Position numbers and translations under genes: made by a program. From contig VCMS01000196.1 in the NCBI GenBank assembly GCA_022539475.1, forward strand, positions 39,373 through 103,372: a stretch of 64,000 nucleotides of DNA, in the 5' to 3' direction. This DNA is from Gracilaria domingensis. Lineage: Eukaryota; Rhodophyta; Florideophyceae; Gracilariales; Gracilariaceae. The notes beneath the pieces were generated by a model that worked only from the letters and a program-made list of their open reading frames with translations, did not search any database and was not told where the DNA came from. Below are positions 8,984 through 19,232 of the stretch, piece after piece (position 1 is the stretch's first letter; each line of letters opens with the position of its first letter).

Positions 8984-10084
8984 CTAGTTTGTGTTCGAAA
9001 CTCTCTTCTCATATTGAAGTAACGACGCAGGTATCACCCCTTTCCTCATCACCTCATTGAGCATCCGGAACATCACAACGTTACGTTTTGTCAATGCATC
9101 CGCAAGATTATGGGAGCCTTTAAACCACTGGAGAATAGATATCTCTCCTGTCTCGAACGAATCCCGAAGTCTCTCCACCGTTGGTCGAAGGCGATAATCC
9201 TTCCCTTCGTGGAGGGTCGTGATCGTGGAATATAATCCGTCAGAGTCTACAGTTAGGACAAACGGGAGGACCATCTTCGCTCTATAAACCCGCACTATAG
9301 CACCCGACATCGTAGCCCCACGGTCCGCCGAGAGGGCAGTAGCCAGGATCTCTGCTCCAATCGAGCTGAAAGACATCCTGGCTTGCTTGGAACTCGTCCA
9401 GTCAAGCATGTGGAACACTGGATCTCCACCCCCCGCAGGCATGAAAAGTACCGATAGAAAGCCGGTCTGCCCATACGAGCCCTTTCCCTGACTGGCATCC
9501 GAGAAAGCAAGGTATCGCGGAGCGATTGCGAGAGAAGGAGGACGCTTGTACAGAAGCTCGGGCTTCAGAGACTGCATTTCACCAAGGACTTGGTTCGCTA
9601 AGATCAAGTCCGATAATAGCAACTTCGAGGTCCGTTGTTGCAAGTAACTGGCAGCAAGAGAGACTTGTGGAAGGACGCCATGGCCTAGGAAGTTAAGCGA
9701 TCCAGAAAGACCGAGAAACTCAGTCCGCTCATCAGAGGTGCATGGGGAGTTAAAGCTTTTGCGGCGTTGCCTTGTGATCGAAAACTTCTGGATACTGCCC
9801 ATGAACTCTTCCATATTCACTGAGACGAACCCGTCATCTTCCCGATAGATACGTAGCCGGTTGAAGATGAGCCTGGGTGAAGTATCGAACTTGCCAACAG
9901 GTAATCTTGCACTGATCTCGTGGTGGAAACGTTCGAGGTCCTGCGGAAGCCCTGTGATAAGCATATCGTCAACGACTTTTGCCAATGCGAGATTTATAGA
10001 CCCGTCCTTGTTTACAAGTACAAAGAGTTGCGGGAGTCCTGGGAGGGGCTCGATCTCCTTCTCCGATAGCCACTTTTCAACCAT
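8984..10084 (-). pseudogene. Copia RT (C-terminal part) and RNase H
   Basis: 366-codon open frame. The RT active-site strand appears as VVDDMLITG (~residue 37), without the Tyr of the usual YVDD. RNase H follows with the expected acidic residues: FSDASQGKGSYG, SSIGAEILATAL, and LTVDSDGLYS, then NLADALTKRN, the typical end of Copia RNase H. The start lies inside RT, so the protein is incomplete; the upstream RT half is in another frame at 10194-11075. It ends at 8984 with no LTR visible downstream. Confidence 0.8.
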
Positions 10085-10193
10085 GAGCTGCCAGATCGAC
10101 CGGACTCAACAAGGCCGTTGCTTGGAGCTAAAAGCTTCCAAACATGACTTGGAGTAGCCCATCCTTTGGGAGGAACTATGAAGATATCGTGCG

Positions 10194-11075
10194 TCAGTTC
10201 ACCACCCTGTAGCTAAGCACTCTTGATATCAAGTGTGGCAAGTGGAAGCCCCAAGGTAGCTGCAATCGGGAGCACTGTTCGAATGATAAAAAATGCGTGG
10301 ATAAGAAGTCCTTTCGGATTCTCTCTTTCTCCGTGTCCCTATCACCGTGTGGAACCAAGCGACACTTGAGACGAAGCGTGCCCTCTTCACCATCATCCTT
10401 AATGTGAAAGAAGTGGTGAGAAGTAACGATGTTTGCTTTCCTTGAGAGAGCAAATCGGCGCACTTCCTGATAGCGTCCCTTGTAGACGGCTTTCTCTTTG
10501 GCAATGGATTTCTCAACAACCCATCTTGGCAGGAACTGTGTTCGGAATTCAGAGACTTGGTCTTTCCATAGCACGGGCAGAGCATTCTTCAGAATCTCTT
10601 GCTCTGCTGAGCGCAGTTGAACCGGTGGATTGACCTGTTGGACCGCAGTAACACCAACATCCTTGTCGGGACGCGGCGGGTCGTGCGGGATACCAATGTC
10701 TCTCTCAGGGTCATCAACGACTTGTGGTTTCTTTCCAGCAAGCATGGAACAAATATTGAGGTGGTAAGACCAAAGTGTTGCCTCATCATTCAGCAGAAAG
10801 CCTAGCGACTGCTTTCGGGGCTCTTCTGATGGTTTATCTTTCACAGCGGGTTCTGAGCTCATGCTTGGCTCGTCTCCACCGACTTTGGGATTCACACTCT
10901 CACCCACCTCGACAATACCGTGTGATAGTGGCGAGGTGTACCCAAGACTATTGAGTTCCAAGAGCAGAGCTGATGTTGGTACGAGACGAACATCTTCGTA
11001 GGCCGCACGAATACTAGGGCCCTGGTGTTGTTCATTCGAAGAAAGCAGAAGTAAATGTTCTTGCGCTTCACGCAC
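10194..11075 (-). pseudogene. Copia RT N-terminal region and linker
   Basis: The C-terminal third holds the start of RT: VTSHHFFHIKDDG followed by LRLKCRLVPHGDRDTEKERIRKD, which fits the start of RT in atypical Copia lineages where KARLVPHG replaces KARLVAKG. The preceding ~180 residues are a low-complexity P/D/E-rich linker between integrase and RT. The frame breaks before the palm motifs. Red algae are known to carry divergent Copia clades; placement in one of these is inference. Confidence 0.7.
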
Positions 11076-11311
11076 AAAACCAACCTTCCCCTCGCCAAAT
11101 TTGGGGCCTCTCTTGAAGTAATACAGGGCCGTGCCTTTCGGAAAGTGAGTCTGTGAGAGTATCTTCGGGCTGCGAGTCTTCTCGAGGGTGTGAATCGCCC
11201 TCCTCGCTACCTGTTCCTGGTACGCCTCGAGGATACCTTGGACTGCAGGAGCCCCATAAGGCTTGGTGTGTAGCCTCGAACCAGTTCGAAGCTGCTCATC
11301 TTCCGACTGCC

Positions 11312-12124
11312 CTACATGCAGTTGCTCAGGAATGTCCCACGAGAGAGAATCTCTTCGTAGGAGAACTTGGTTTTGCGAACCGCCGAAAAGTAGCTTGCGT
11401 CCCGAAGGAGTCGGGTGCAGACAAGCCTTACGATTGCATTCTTTGACTCCACCACGCCAATCTTGTTATGTCTACGCGCGGGGCGCGGCTCATAAGAGAT
11501 AGAGTGCGCACTGAGGAAGTTCTTGAACGTGTCTTTGTCGAATTCGGGGTCGCCAGAGAGTGATTCCGGTGGGCCATGGATATTCACCCAATGTTGCTCG
11601 AAAGCAGACTTCACCTCACTCAACTCTCTTGTCTCAAGTATTGCCGTGACGGAAAGTGCTGAGGAAGCATCCACCATATGTAATATGGAAAGGTTGTCCA
11701 TCTCTGAAACAAAGAGAAAGTCAATCTGGACATGTGTGTTGAATGGCACCAGCAGCCGCCGGAAGGAAACTTTCCTGGACGAAGAAGGACGCCCGGTGGT
11801 TTGGCATGTTGTGCACTTACTCAAGGTCGACCCGAGCGCCTGTGGCAGTACTGGAGTAAGAACACGAGCCCACCGACAGATTTCCTTCATGTCTTCAATA
11901 GGCATGTGGGTGAAGCCATGGAGCTCTGCCGCGAAACGGCGGCAGACCTTCTGGTCGCTATACCTCTTCCTCAGTGCCTTGATAGAGGTCCTTCCGATCA
12001 GGCTGCGGTAGCAGGCGAAATAAGAAGAAATGGCTTCACTGGTGCTAGGCATTACCAAGAGTCGGGTTCGAATGGTGTCGTCCGGGTGGCCAGGAAGCTG
12101 TAAACTGTACGTCTGGAGCTTCAA
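11312..12124 (-). pseudogene. Copia integrase
   Basis: 270 codons. A C..C pair of the N-terminal zinc-binding domain is visible (CTTCQTTGRPSSS) after a His-containing segment (ELHGFTHMP). The catalytic core shows VQIDFLFV (first Asp), LSGDPEFD (second Asp) and VVESKNAIVR (Glu), in order and with plausible DDE spacing. The frame is open through the core, then ends before the RT linker. It lies between protease and RT, the order diagnostic of Copia. Confidence 0.8.
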
Positions 12125-12159
12125 ATACTAGTCAGACAGTACCCCCTTGGGAAGGATTA

Positions 12160-12550
12160 GGAGACTTTCGCCGCCTAGCAAGTTACTCTGATGAAAACGT
12201 TTGTTGCCGACCAACAGTATCCCGTGACCAGCGACAAGGTAGAACGGCCGAGACGCCTTTTTCCCATCAATATCGGTCAGAGGGAGATCCCAGATGGCGA
12301 ATACTAATCGAGCGTCGTCGCAGTTTGTGCCATACCCGTGTTAGAAGGGTTCATAGTCAAGGAGGCGGAGTGGAAACGGAATTCTGAGAGCCGAGGCCAT
12401 TCGTGCTGCAGACTTCACGCCACCGACACTTCTAGGATAACCAAGGTCCAGAATAGGATTCGGATCATTCGCTCCTTTCGAATTTGGGGCTCCACGTCTT
12501 ATTATTAGGCTTGATTGGCGTCCGAAGGTGTGTATCCTCGACGAAAACAC
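12160..12550 (-). pseudogene. Copia aspartic protease region, DTG changed
   Basis: Within this stretch the frame reads ILDLGYPRSVGGVKSAARM, which matches the ILDTGCPRSVGG active-site region of retroelement aspartic proteases but has Leu in place of the Thr/Ser after the catalytic Asp. A downstream stop interrupts it. It sits between the gag zinc knuckle and integrase, as expected. Confidence 0.5.
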
Positions 12551-12599
12551 CCCTCAGACGGTTTATTCTTCCCGGATGACTCCTTCTCCAGTCGAACCA

Positions 12600-13800
12600 T
12601 TCTCTGCAGATAAGTTTCTCCATCCTCATATTTGCAATCCTTCCAGTTTCAGTAATGCTGAGTAGATCCACAATCAAAGCAGAAACCCTTCCTCAAAGCG
12701 TTCTGTCGCTTATTCGCGGGATCCGCGCGACCCTCAGAACGGCTCCGAGACTGGCCTCTTTTGTTCTCTCCAGCCTTCTTGGAATTGCGCTGCGCCCCTC
12801 CATCAGAGGGCTGCTGTGGCTCAGACGGAGAGACGCCGTACGAAACCAAGGCTTTGTGAACTCTCTGCTGAACCATGGTCTCAATGTCGTTGCGGGAAAG
12901 CTCGTTAGAGGCCTGCTTTGTAGCAGAAAAAAGCGAGTACGACACAGAGACAGCATCATCGAGGTGCAAGACTACTCGAGGAGCTGCGGGCTTTTCAATT
13001 GCTTTTATGTTCTCAGGTTTGCTGTCACCCTTCCGTTCAGGTAAAAGGGGAAGTTGCAGGGCCAATGCATCGGATGATTCCTTCACCTTTTTCCGGAACT
13101 CCTGGAAGTGAGACTACATGGCCTCCATGGTCTCCGAACTTTCAACGGGTTCGAGAGTTCCGACCAAAGAGTCAAAGACTTCTATAATCCTCTGCATAAA
13201 CTGAACGGAAAGAGACCTCCGTCCACTGCTGTCTGTCTCAGTTCGGCGCGAGATTGCGCTTCAGAGAGGAGCTGTAAAACAGCATTGTGAAGCGTGTTTT
13301 CTGTGAGCTTTGAATTGTTGATCAGCATGGTAGCAAGAACTTCACAAATGTGGGTTGAAGATTTAAACCCGGCGTGAATCAAATGTTGAGATGCAAGTCC
13401 ATGGAAACGGTCTACAAATGCCACCTAGTCTTCATTCGTTTACGATCACAGTTTGATACCTTGCTGAAAGAAGATATGAGGCGGTTGACCATAGCAATTG
13501 AAGGATTCACCGCAACCAAACGAACGATTTCTTGAACGGCCTGAATCTTGTCATCCTGACGAAAATCAATTTGCTCTTCTGCTTGGGCGTCTTCGACTAT
13601 GCTCTTTTGCGCATGGGGAAAGCCATGTTTCACAAGAACCCAAACCAAGGTAGTGAACATAGTTCTGTATCTTTTGTCCCACTCGTTTTCGGCTGTAATA
13701 CGAATAATGTAGACCGATTTAGAGATGTCTCGACGCCACTGCAAAAGAGGTTTTGCAACGTCGAAGCGCGCTACACCATGAGGGTAAGACATTTTTGACA
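12600..13800 (-). pseudogene. Copia gag remnant with broken zinc knuckle
   Basis: Three minus-strand frames (13412-13800, 13182-13424, 12649-13086) together resemble a gag: an N-terminal segment LLQWRRDISKSVYI, a mid-region of hydrophobic helices, then a basic serine-rich stretch and FCFDCGSTQHY. The zinc knuckle is cut by a TGA right after its His; reading past it gives NWKDC, which would supply the last Cys. Frameshifts and stops show it is dead. Confidence 0.65.
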
Positions 13801-13819
13801 GCGTTGGCTCTGGGCCCAA

Positions 13820-14103
13820 AACTATGGTACACGGCAGTATGAGGCGCGTGCTAAGCAAACGTTGCGGAGAGCTACGCTGTCATTTTCTCGGTCCTTTGAG
13901 GGGCAAACAGAGCAGGGAAGAAGTCGGTTCCCCGGTCTGATCCCCTCTGCCTTCTCCAGGCGGGGCCAAACGCCGTCTAGTTCATTTTAGTCCACGTTCT
14001 CTCGCCCTCGGAGCTCCTCGTGAGCTCTCAAGCAGCGGGAGGTCGGTCAATCTTACGCGAACTGCGAGCAGCCCACGCGTGTACAATTGTACACATAGCC
14101 ACA
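13820..14103. repeat. Half foldback element (one arm)
   Basis: Matches one arm of the foldback at 5669-6245, from the centre (AACTATGGTAC) to the outer terminus (GTACACATAGCCACA). It is followed by CGCTG (14104-14108), the presumed target duplication, and then R1 sequence. The other arm is missing; the inner end joins the Copia gag remnant. Confidence 0.8.
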
Positions 14104-14256
14104 CGCTGGTCGCAAATTATGATATGGTTCTCATCCAACCAGCAGAGTGTCTTGCCCTCTTCGCCCCGCCTGCTGTCCAAAATTCGCTCCTGTCTACGTG
14201 TATAGAGACGACGCATTTGGCTGCAAGTAGTCCCCAAAGTATCAATAACCTGGTTT
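14104..14256 (+). repeat. Dispersed repeat R1, copy C, first segment
   Basis: Matches 27036-27187 of R1 copy B. It stops at CCTGGTTT, where copy B continues uninterrupted with ATTGGGTTCTC. The continuation lies 2508 bases further on at 16765. Confidence 0.85.
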
Positions 14257-14290
14257 GTCAAACAGGACCAAGCTTGAAATGGATCGGGGC

Positions 14291-14315
14291 GAGCTTGACA
14301 TTGAATGTCAAGCTC
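14291..14315. repeat. 25-bp palindrome at left end of recombinase element
   Basis: Inverted GAGCTTGACATT halves around a central base, followed by a third half copy (GCGAGCTTGACATC at 14321). It lies 35 bases inside the insertion edge, a plausible recombinase-binding site. Confidence 0.6.
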
Positions 14316-14471
14316 CTGGGGCGAGCTTGACATCACAAGAAAATGGTCTCAATTTTATTCACAAGTTAAGTAGTTCACCAAAGGCGCTTTGACATCGAAG
14401 ACAGTGAGAGACAGTGGTCCAAATCTCCAGCCAGCTTCGGTCTTCAGCCTTCCCCACCAAAGCTCTCCGCC

Positions 14472-16619
14472 TCAGTTCGGTCCTGAGCCTTTTCCGTAAA
14501 TGTTTATCGTAACGTTTCCGCCCACATTACCATGATTCTGAAACACAGACCTTGAAACAACTTCATACCCCGCCGAACTACGATCTTCTTCCTCCAGATT
14601 TCGACGCCTCTTCCATTCTCGCACATTGCCATTCCTTCCTTCTTCAGCATCCCGTGTAGCATTCACAACAATTGTACTCTCTTCTGCCTCTTCGCCCTTC
14701 TCGATCGATACGAGCTTTCCACCTTCCTTACCTTCTTCAAACTCCCCAAGTATGCCGCTTTGCTGGCGCTTCCCCAAATTGCCACGGAGATTGGTATAAG
14801 CCGCAAACGATCGATGATCTCGATGCCCAGAACGCAACGCAACGTTCGCGTCACTGTTTCCAGCTAGAAAAATACGAGTGATAACAGTGCCACGAAGACC
14901 ATGCATTGTCATAGCGCTCCGTAGTCCGACTCCTTTTATATTGTTGCAGGAGAAAGCTTCCATAACGTAGCGCGTCAATGTGTTGGCACTAATGTTCTGT
15001 CCCTTGAAGAAGAGATGCGGCTTCCCTGCACGATAGTTGATCGCACAGAAGAAGTTTTCATGCGGCTTACGAAAACGAGTAATGATATGAAGATACTCCA
15101 CAAGCTCTTGATACCCATTGACTTTCCCACCAATTTGAGTCCGGTTCCAGACAAAGATCTCCTAAGGTTTAGCATTGATGTACTTCAACCCGCCTGACTT
15201 GGTCTTAGAAGCACGTTCTCCGCTTCCGATTCTACCAACAATTCGGACGACCTTCTCACAACCCTCGGTGACGTGAGTAACATCCTGGAGGCGCAGCTCG
15301 GCAAGCTCAGTCTTACGGAAGGCTGTCATGAAAGCCACATCAAATACAATACGCGTTAAGGACCCCTTCGGATGGGCCTTCGACAACTGCGCGGAGGCGT
15401 AAAGAGTCTGAATTTCTTCTTCCGTCAGAACGTTATGGCTCTGTCGCACATGCCCATTTGCTTGCCGCTCTCTAACACGGTTGTCCAGAACAGCTAGGCC
15501 ATTATGTTGATCGGAGAAAACAGGGCCACTGAAAAGGTTGAGCTCGTATCCCCAGCGTTGTCGCAACGCACGCTGAATTCCTGCAACATAACCACGAAGT
15601 GTTGATGGAGCAAGCTCTCCTTCGCCAATGCTGCTCTTTTTTGTGGCAATAAACTCAACAAGAATTGCGTTGATTCGCTGCAATTGTGAGTGGGTCCAAT
15701 TGTGGTGGTGAGGTGGCAATCGTTTGCGTTCGTCGTCTTGAAACATGAACCCAGCCATTAGGGTCACGGATTCCTCTCGAAGTTTTTGGCGTAAACTAGC
15801 AGCTGTTCGGCGATCTTTGAAAATACCAATGTTTTCCGCAGTCATGAGGTTGAATGCTTCCACAACGAACTCTGAAAGAAGATGCAGCGAAGTGTTCGTT
15901 GCCCGTGCCGTGTTCTTCGGAATATGTTTGCCTAGCAGAAGCTTTGCAGCAGCAGAAAGTGATGGGTCTCTTGGCTCAGAAATATGCGGCGTTTGTGCTG
16001 GCACGATAATGGTTTCGGGCTGGGAATAGGATGGTTCAGAGTGTTGAAGGAAGGGTATCATTTGCTGTTCTCGTTCATCAATGATTCTTGGCGGAGTGGT
16101 TTGCAGTGCATCAGGGTCTACTGTGGCATCACCTTCTGAAAGCCTGAAAGCTGTTGAGTATTCTGCAGATATCAGAGAGGGGGGTGTCAATGGATCTTGC
16201 CCTTGGAGGCATGCATCTTCATCAATTAGAAATGATAATGATGATGAATTGGTTTCACCAATTTGAGTAGAGTGTAGGTTTTCTCGTAACCTTTGATGGC
16301 CATCGTTCTCGGCATCCAAGTCGGTAACGGCGTGGTTGTCAAAGGGGCATTGAGTGCGAAGCTCTGTTTCACTCACGTGGGAGCGAGTGCCGTTTGCGCG
16401 CGTGTTCATGCTTGTTGAAGTTCGGTGGTCTTTTGCGCATTGAGGAGACAAGAGGAGGGAGATGAATAAAGATGAAGGCTTTACTTGGGTCCATTGTTGG
16501 TTTGGTGGAGCCGTAGAAAGAACCTCACATTGATCGAGATCATTTCTGTGCATCCCACTTATTCCTATAGAGACAGCTGCGTTGCTGTATGAAAAGCCAG
16601 TTGAACGACAGTTGCGCAC
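14472..16619 (-). pseudogene. Tyrosine recombinase, one in-frame TAG (716 codons)
   Basis: One frame from 16619 to 14472, interrupted only by TAG at 15162-15164. The N-terminal ~220 residues are low-complexity S/T/P/Q. A helical core-binding domain follows (~220-370). The catalytic domain has Arg I in AFRKTELAELRLQD (~460), then after the TAG, HGLRGTVITR (His..Arg II), SGHRDHRSFAAYTN with the His and the nucleophilic Tyr. A charged E/K-rich tail ends the protein. All catalytic residues are present, so the TAG is the only visible lesion; it could be a nonsense mutation or a readthrough stop. Confidence 0.75.
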
Positions 16620-16626
16620 TGTATGA

Positions 16627-16760
16627 CAAGCAAGTTATCAACCCGCGGCTCGCTCGCAAAAAAAGCTTTCTTCGGCTGTCATATCGTGTACTCGCTTCGC
16701 TCGAACACGATATAACGCCTTGGTCCGCTTTTTGCGAGCTTGCCCCGGGTGATAACTTAT
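16627..16760. repeat. Nested hairpin at right end of recombinase element
   Basis: An outer inverted repeat pairs CAAGTTATCA..GCTCGCAAAAAAAGC with GCTTTTTGCGAGC..TGATAACTT. An inner stem ATATCGTGT / ACACGATAT sits near the centre (about 16681-16713). It ends at the insertion edge and lies upstream of the recombinase gene, so it may be the att-like site or its promoter. Confidence 0.6.
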
Positions 16761-16764
16761 ACTT

Positions 16765-17118
16765 ATTGGGTTCTCACAACATCGTGCTGGCAGCTTTTAT
16801 ACTTAGGCTACTGATGAAATGCTGTTATTTGAAACTACCTACCCAGTTTTAGCTAAAGAGAAGAAACTGAATTCGTCCACTTAAGCAATTGCAAGCCTCC
16901 TACGCAACATCATTGCGAAGCCATTAAGACTGTTATACTCTTGCGCTGTGCATTTCTGGAGTGTTGTGCATGCTGCCACTTCTTTACGATTCGTAGCTTC
17001 AGCTGCTATGTAAAACTGTGAGAGATCCCAATAACTTGATTCGACTGAACATGCTATATTCCTGACTGTTCACGACTTACTTTTTTTTCCTCAAAGAACC
17101 TTGTCTTTACATCGGTAC
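16765..17118 (+). repeat. Dispersed repeat R1, copy C, second segment
   Basis: Matches 27188-27542 from ATTGGGTTCTCACAAC to CGGTAC with about 90% or better identity by eye. Both copies diverge from each other after CGGTAC, which marks the R1 right end. Confidence 0.85.
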
Positions 17119-18257
17119 ACCATTTGGTCTATATTTTTGAATACTGTAATATTAAACATTTCAAATCACAGTGTCAAAAAGCGCATATGTCATTAAGTAT
17201 AATACTGATACACTCTTTACATCAAAAGAGATCCAAATTTATACGTTTTTGAGAATTATAATGGCTAAACGATACCATTTGTTTATTAATTCATGTATTT
17301 TTTAAAATATCTTCCAATACATTTTATACCGGTTTTCTATCTGCAACCGATTGATGTTTTTGGAGCACTCTCTTAAGAACAAATTACGATAAAGCAAAGA
17401 AGTTGTTCCGATTTTTCTGGTAGGGGCGACTGCGATACAAAGATTAGAATTAGAATCAGTTATTATACTTATCTGTCAGTAAATTTTGCTAGAATTATTA
17501 CCAGTTTTAAATTTTACTTGCCACATGTATGGTCTGAAAATTGCAAGTTTCTTTTATAGTGGTATGACTCCGTACCAAAAATGAAATTGTTTCTAAATAG
17601 CTTTAACTGTCTAGCAGATATAGATTATAGATTGAAATCAATGTTCAAAATTGAGCATTATGTTTTTACATTCTATTGCAACCATGCACTCTCCGCAAAG
17701 GAGTTTTGCGGTTTTTTCCTTGGAGAAGCTTGCTTCTCTAAGCTCTGATAATTTATCTTTGCAAAATGTTTCGTTTCATTGCACTCTTAAATAGTTCCTC
17801 CAACTGGTGCAAAAGTACAAAATCTATGTCTTTCTGACAGCGCCTTAGATCTCTGATGCCCGCATCTCCCAGGTAGAAGTCCGAACAATTTCATTTCCAA
17901 TCTTTGGAAGGTGGTTGGTTCAAAAGTTGTGCGGAGTGCAGCTGTATTCAATTCTTGGATGAATCACGCATCCCACTTTACTGTTACGTACAAGTAGGTT
18001 TTCGCTGTCAGCTACATTCGTAACTGTGGCCCGAGCACGTAAGCAGAAGAAGACAGAGAAATATCGATATCTCCTCTGATTCCTACCCGATAGAAATCGT
18101 CGCAGCCAATAGACAGCAATGAGGAAAACCTGGGCGGAGGACTCCTCTCGCCTTCTGCTCGCGCTCAAGATGCACCTTTTAGAGAGCCTCAAAGCTCCAA
18201 GCTTCAAGATGGAAGAGTTTTCGCTTCGACGATCTGCGCTCGACATCATTCAACGGA
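17119..18257. other. AT-rich intergenic upstream of esterase
   Basis: No coding frame supported. Strongly AT-rich from 17119 to ~17820, with a GAGAAGC-TT-GCTTCTC hairpin near 17722-17737. The last ~350 bases are of normal composition and probably contain the esterase promoter, but I see no clear motif. Confidence 0.5.
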
Positions 18258-19232
18258 ATGCAGACGTCCTCTATTGAATCCGTCCCGTCGTTCGGGTATA
18301 CTTTGCAAAGGGACGTGCCATTTGGAGAGGCTTGTGTGGCACCGGATGGAGAAGAACCGCATGAAAAGACTCTCAAATTTGATGTCTATCGTCCATATGA
18401 GCCGCCTGAAGGTTCACTCCCAGCCGTCATCTATGTTCATGGCGGCGCTTATCATCGAGGCGGTCGAATGCAACCGCCGTACAAGTTAGAAGGCGCTATT
18501 CACTCGAGGCCGGAGGATTATGCACGTCTGCTGGCATCACATGGTTACATTGCATTTGTGGTTGAGTATCGTCTTGCACTCGATAATCCCGAACCAAAAT
18601 TGAAACCTGGCGAGGAAGACACACGTGCCGATATTGATGCCTACCTCACCAAATCACTTATGGAAGGTACATCTCGTGCACGTATCGCCATGGGACTGGA
18701 ACCACTCGATCCCAATAATTATGAACACAAAATGTACATGTGGAAGGCAGTAATGGCTGCTACCGAAGATGTTAAGATGGCGCTGGACAACATTATCGAA
18801 AACTCGCATTCGTTAAACGTCGATCCAGACCGTATTGCAATGGGTGGCCATTCCGCAGGGGGAGGTATTACGCTCAACATAGGACTCGGAATGCGTGCAC
18901 GTCTAGCTTGCATCTTCCCACTCTCAGGGCAAGACACTGCGTTTGAACATGATGCCATCGCCAAATATGAAAACCTCCCTCCCGCTCTTCTCGTATACGC
19001 ACAGTTTGATGAGGCTGCACAGATGGAGGAATTACCAGCTATTCTGAAACTCGTCAAGAAAGCAGACATGGCTTTCGACTTTGCCTGGATTCCAGGATTT
19101 CCACATTTCTATCCTTACAACTCTCCCGCGTTGGGCCGTGATGGGCGTCGAGATGCACTTGGTGACCGAATTGTTGAGTTTCTGCGCAAACATCTATCTA
19201 AGAAGAAGCCGACAAAGCCCCGTCGAAGGTAG
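18258..19232 (+). CDS. Alpha/beta-hydrolase carboxylesterase (324 aa)
   Basis: Likely serine esterase/lipase hydrolysing carboxylic esters. The oxyanion-hole motif HGGAYHRGG (~residues 61-69) marks the HGG-type carboxylesterase/BD-FAE group; GHSAGGG (~residues 196-202) holds the nucleophilic Ser; an Asp in YAQFDEAA (~252) and a His in GFPHFYP (~282) complete the triad in the expected order. There is no signal peptide; the C-terminus is basic (KKKPTKPRRR). It is uninterrupted, with length normal for the family. The Met at 18258 gives a plausible N-terminus. It stands alone between repeats and is probably a genuine host gene. Substrate cannot be predicted. Confidence 0.88.
   Translation: MQTSSIESVPSFGYTLQRDVPFGEACVAPDGEEPHEKTLKFDVYRPYEPPEGSLPAVIYVHGGAYHRGGRMQPPYKLEGAIHSRPEDYARLLASHGYIAFVVEYRLALDNPEPKLKPGEEDTRADIDAYLTKSLMEGTSRARIAMGLEPLDPNNYEHKMYMWKAVMAATEDVKMALDNIIENSHSLNVDPDRIAMGGHSAGGGITLNIGLGMRARLACIFPLSGQDTAFEHDAIAKYENLPPALLVYAQFDEAAQMEELPAILKLVKKADMAFDFAWIPGFPHFYPYNSPALGRDGRRDALGDRIVEFLRKHLSKKKPTKPRRR

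Larger units (their letters stand above)
8984..13817 (-). mobile_element. Decayed Copia-type retrotransposon
   Basis: Minus-strand order gag (13.8-12.6 kb), protease, integrase, reverse transcriptase, RNase H matches Copia/Ty1 rather than Ty3. Frames are broken by several stops and shifts. No LTRs are recognisable. The upstream end joins a half foldback element at 13820, so the 5' end seems lost. Confidence 0.85.
14257..16764 (-). mobile_element. Crypton-like tyrosine-recombinase element (2508 bp)
   Basis: R1 copy B provides the empty site: CCTGGTTT|ATTGGG. The insert carries a single long minus-strand tyrosine recombinase gene. Edges give no clear duplication beyond a possible TT, as expected of elements moved by tyrosine recombinases. 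The left end has a near-perfect 25-bp palindrome; the right end has a nested hairpin. Assignment to Cryptons is from gene content plus lack of target duplication. Confidence 0.75.
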
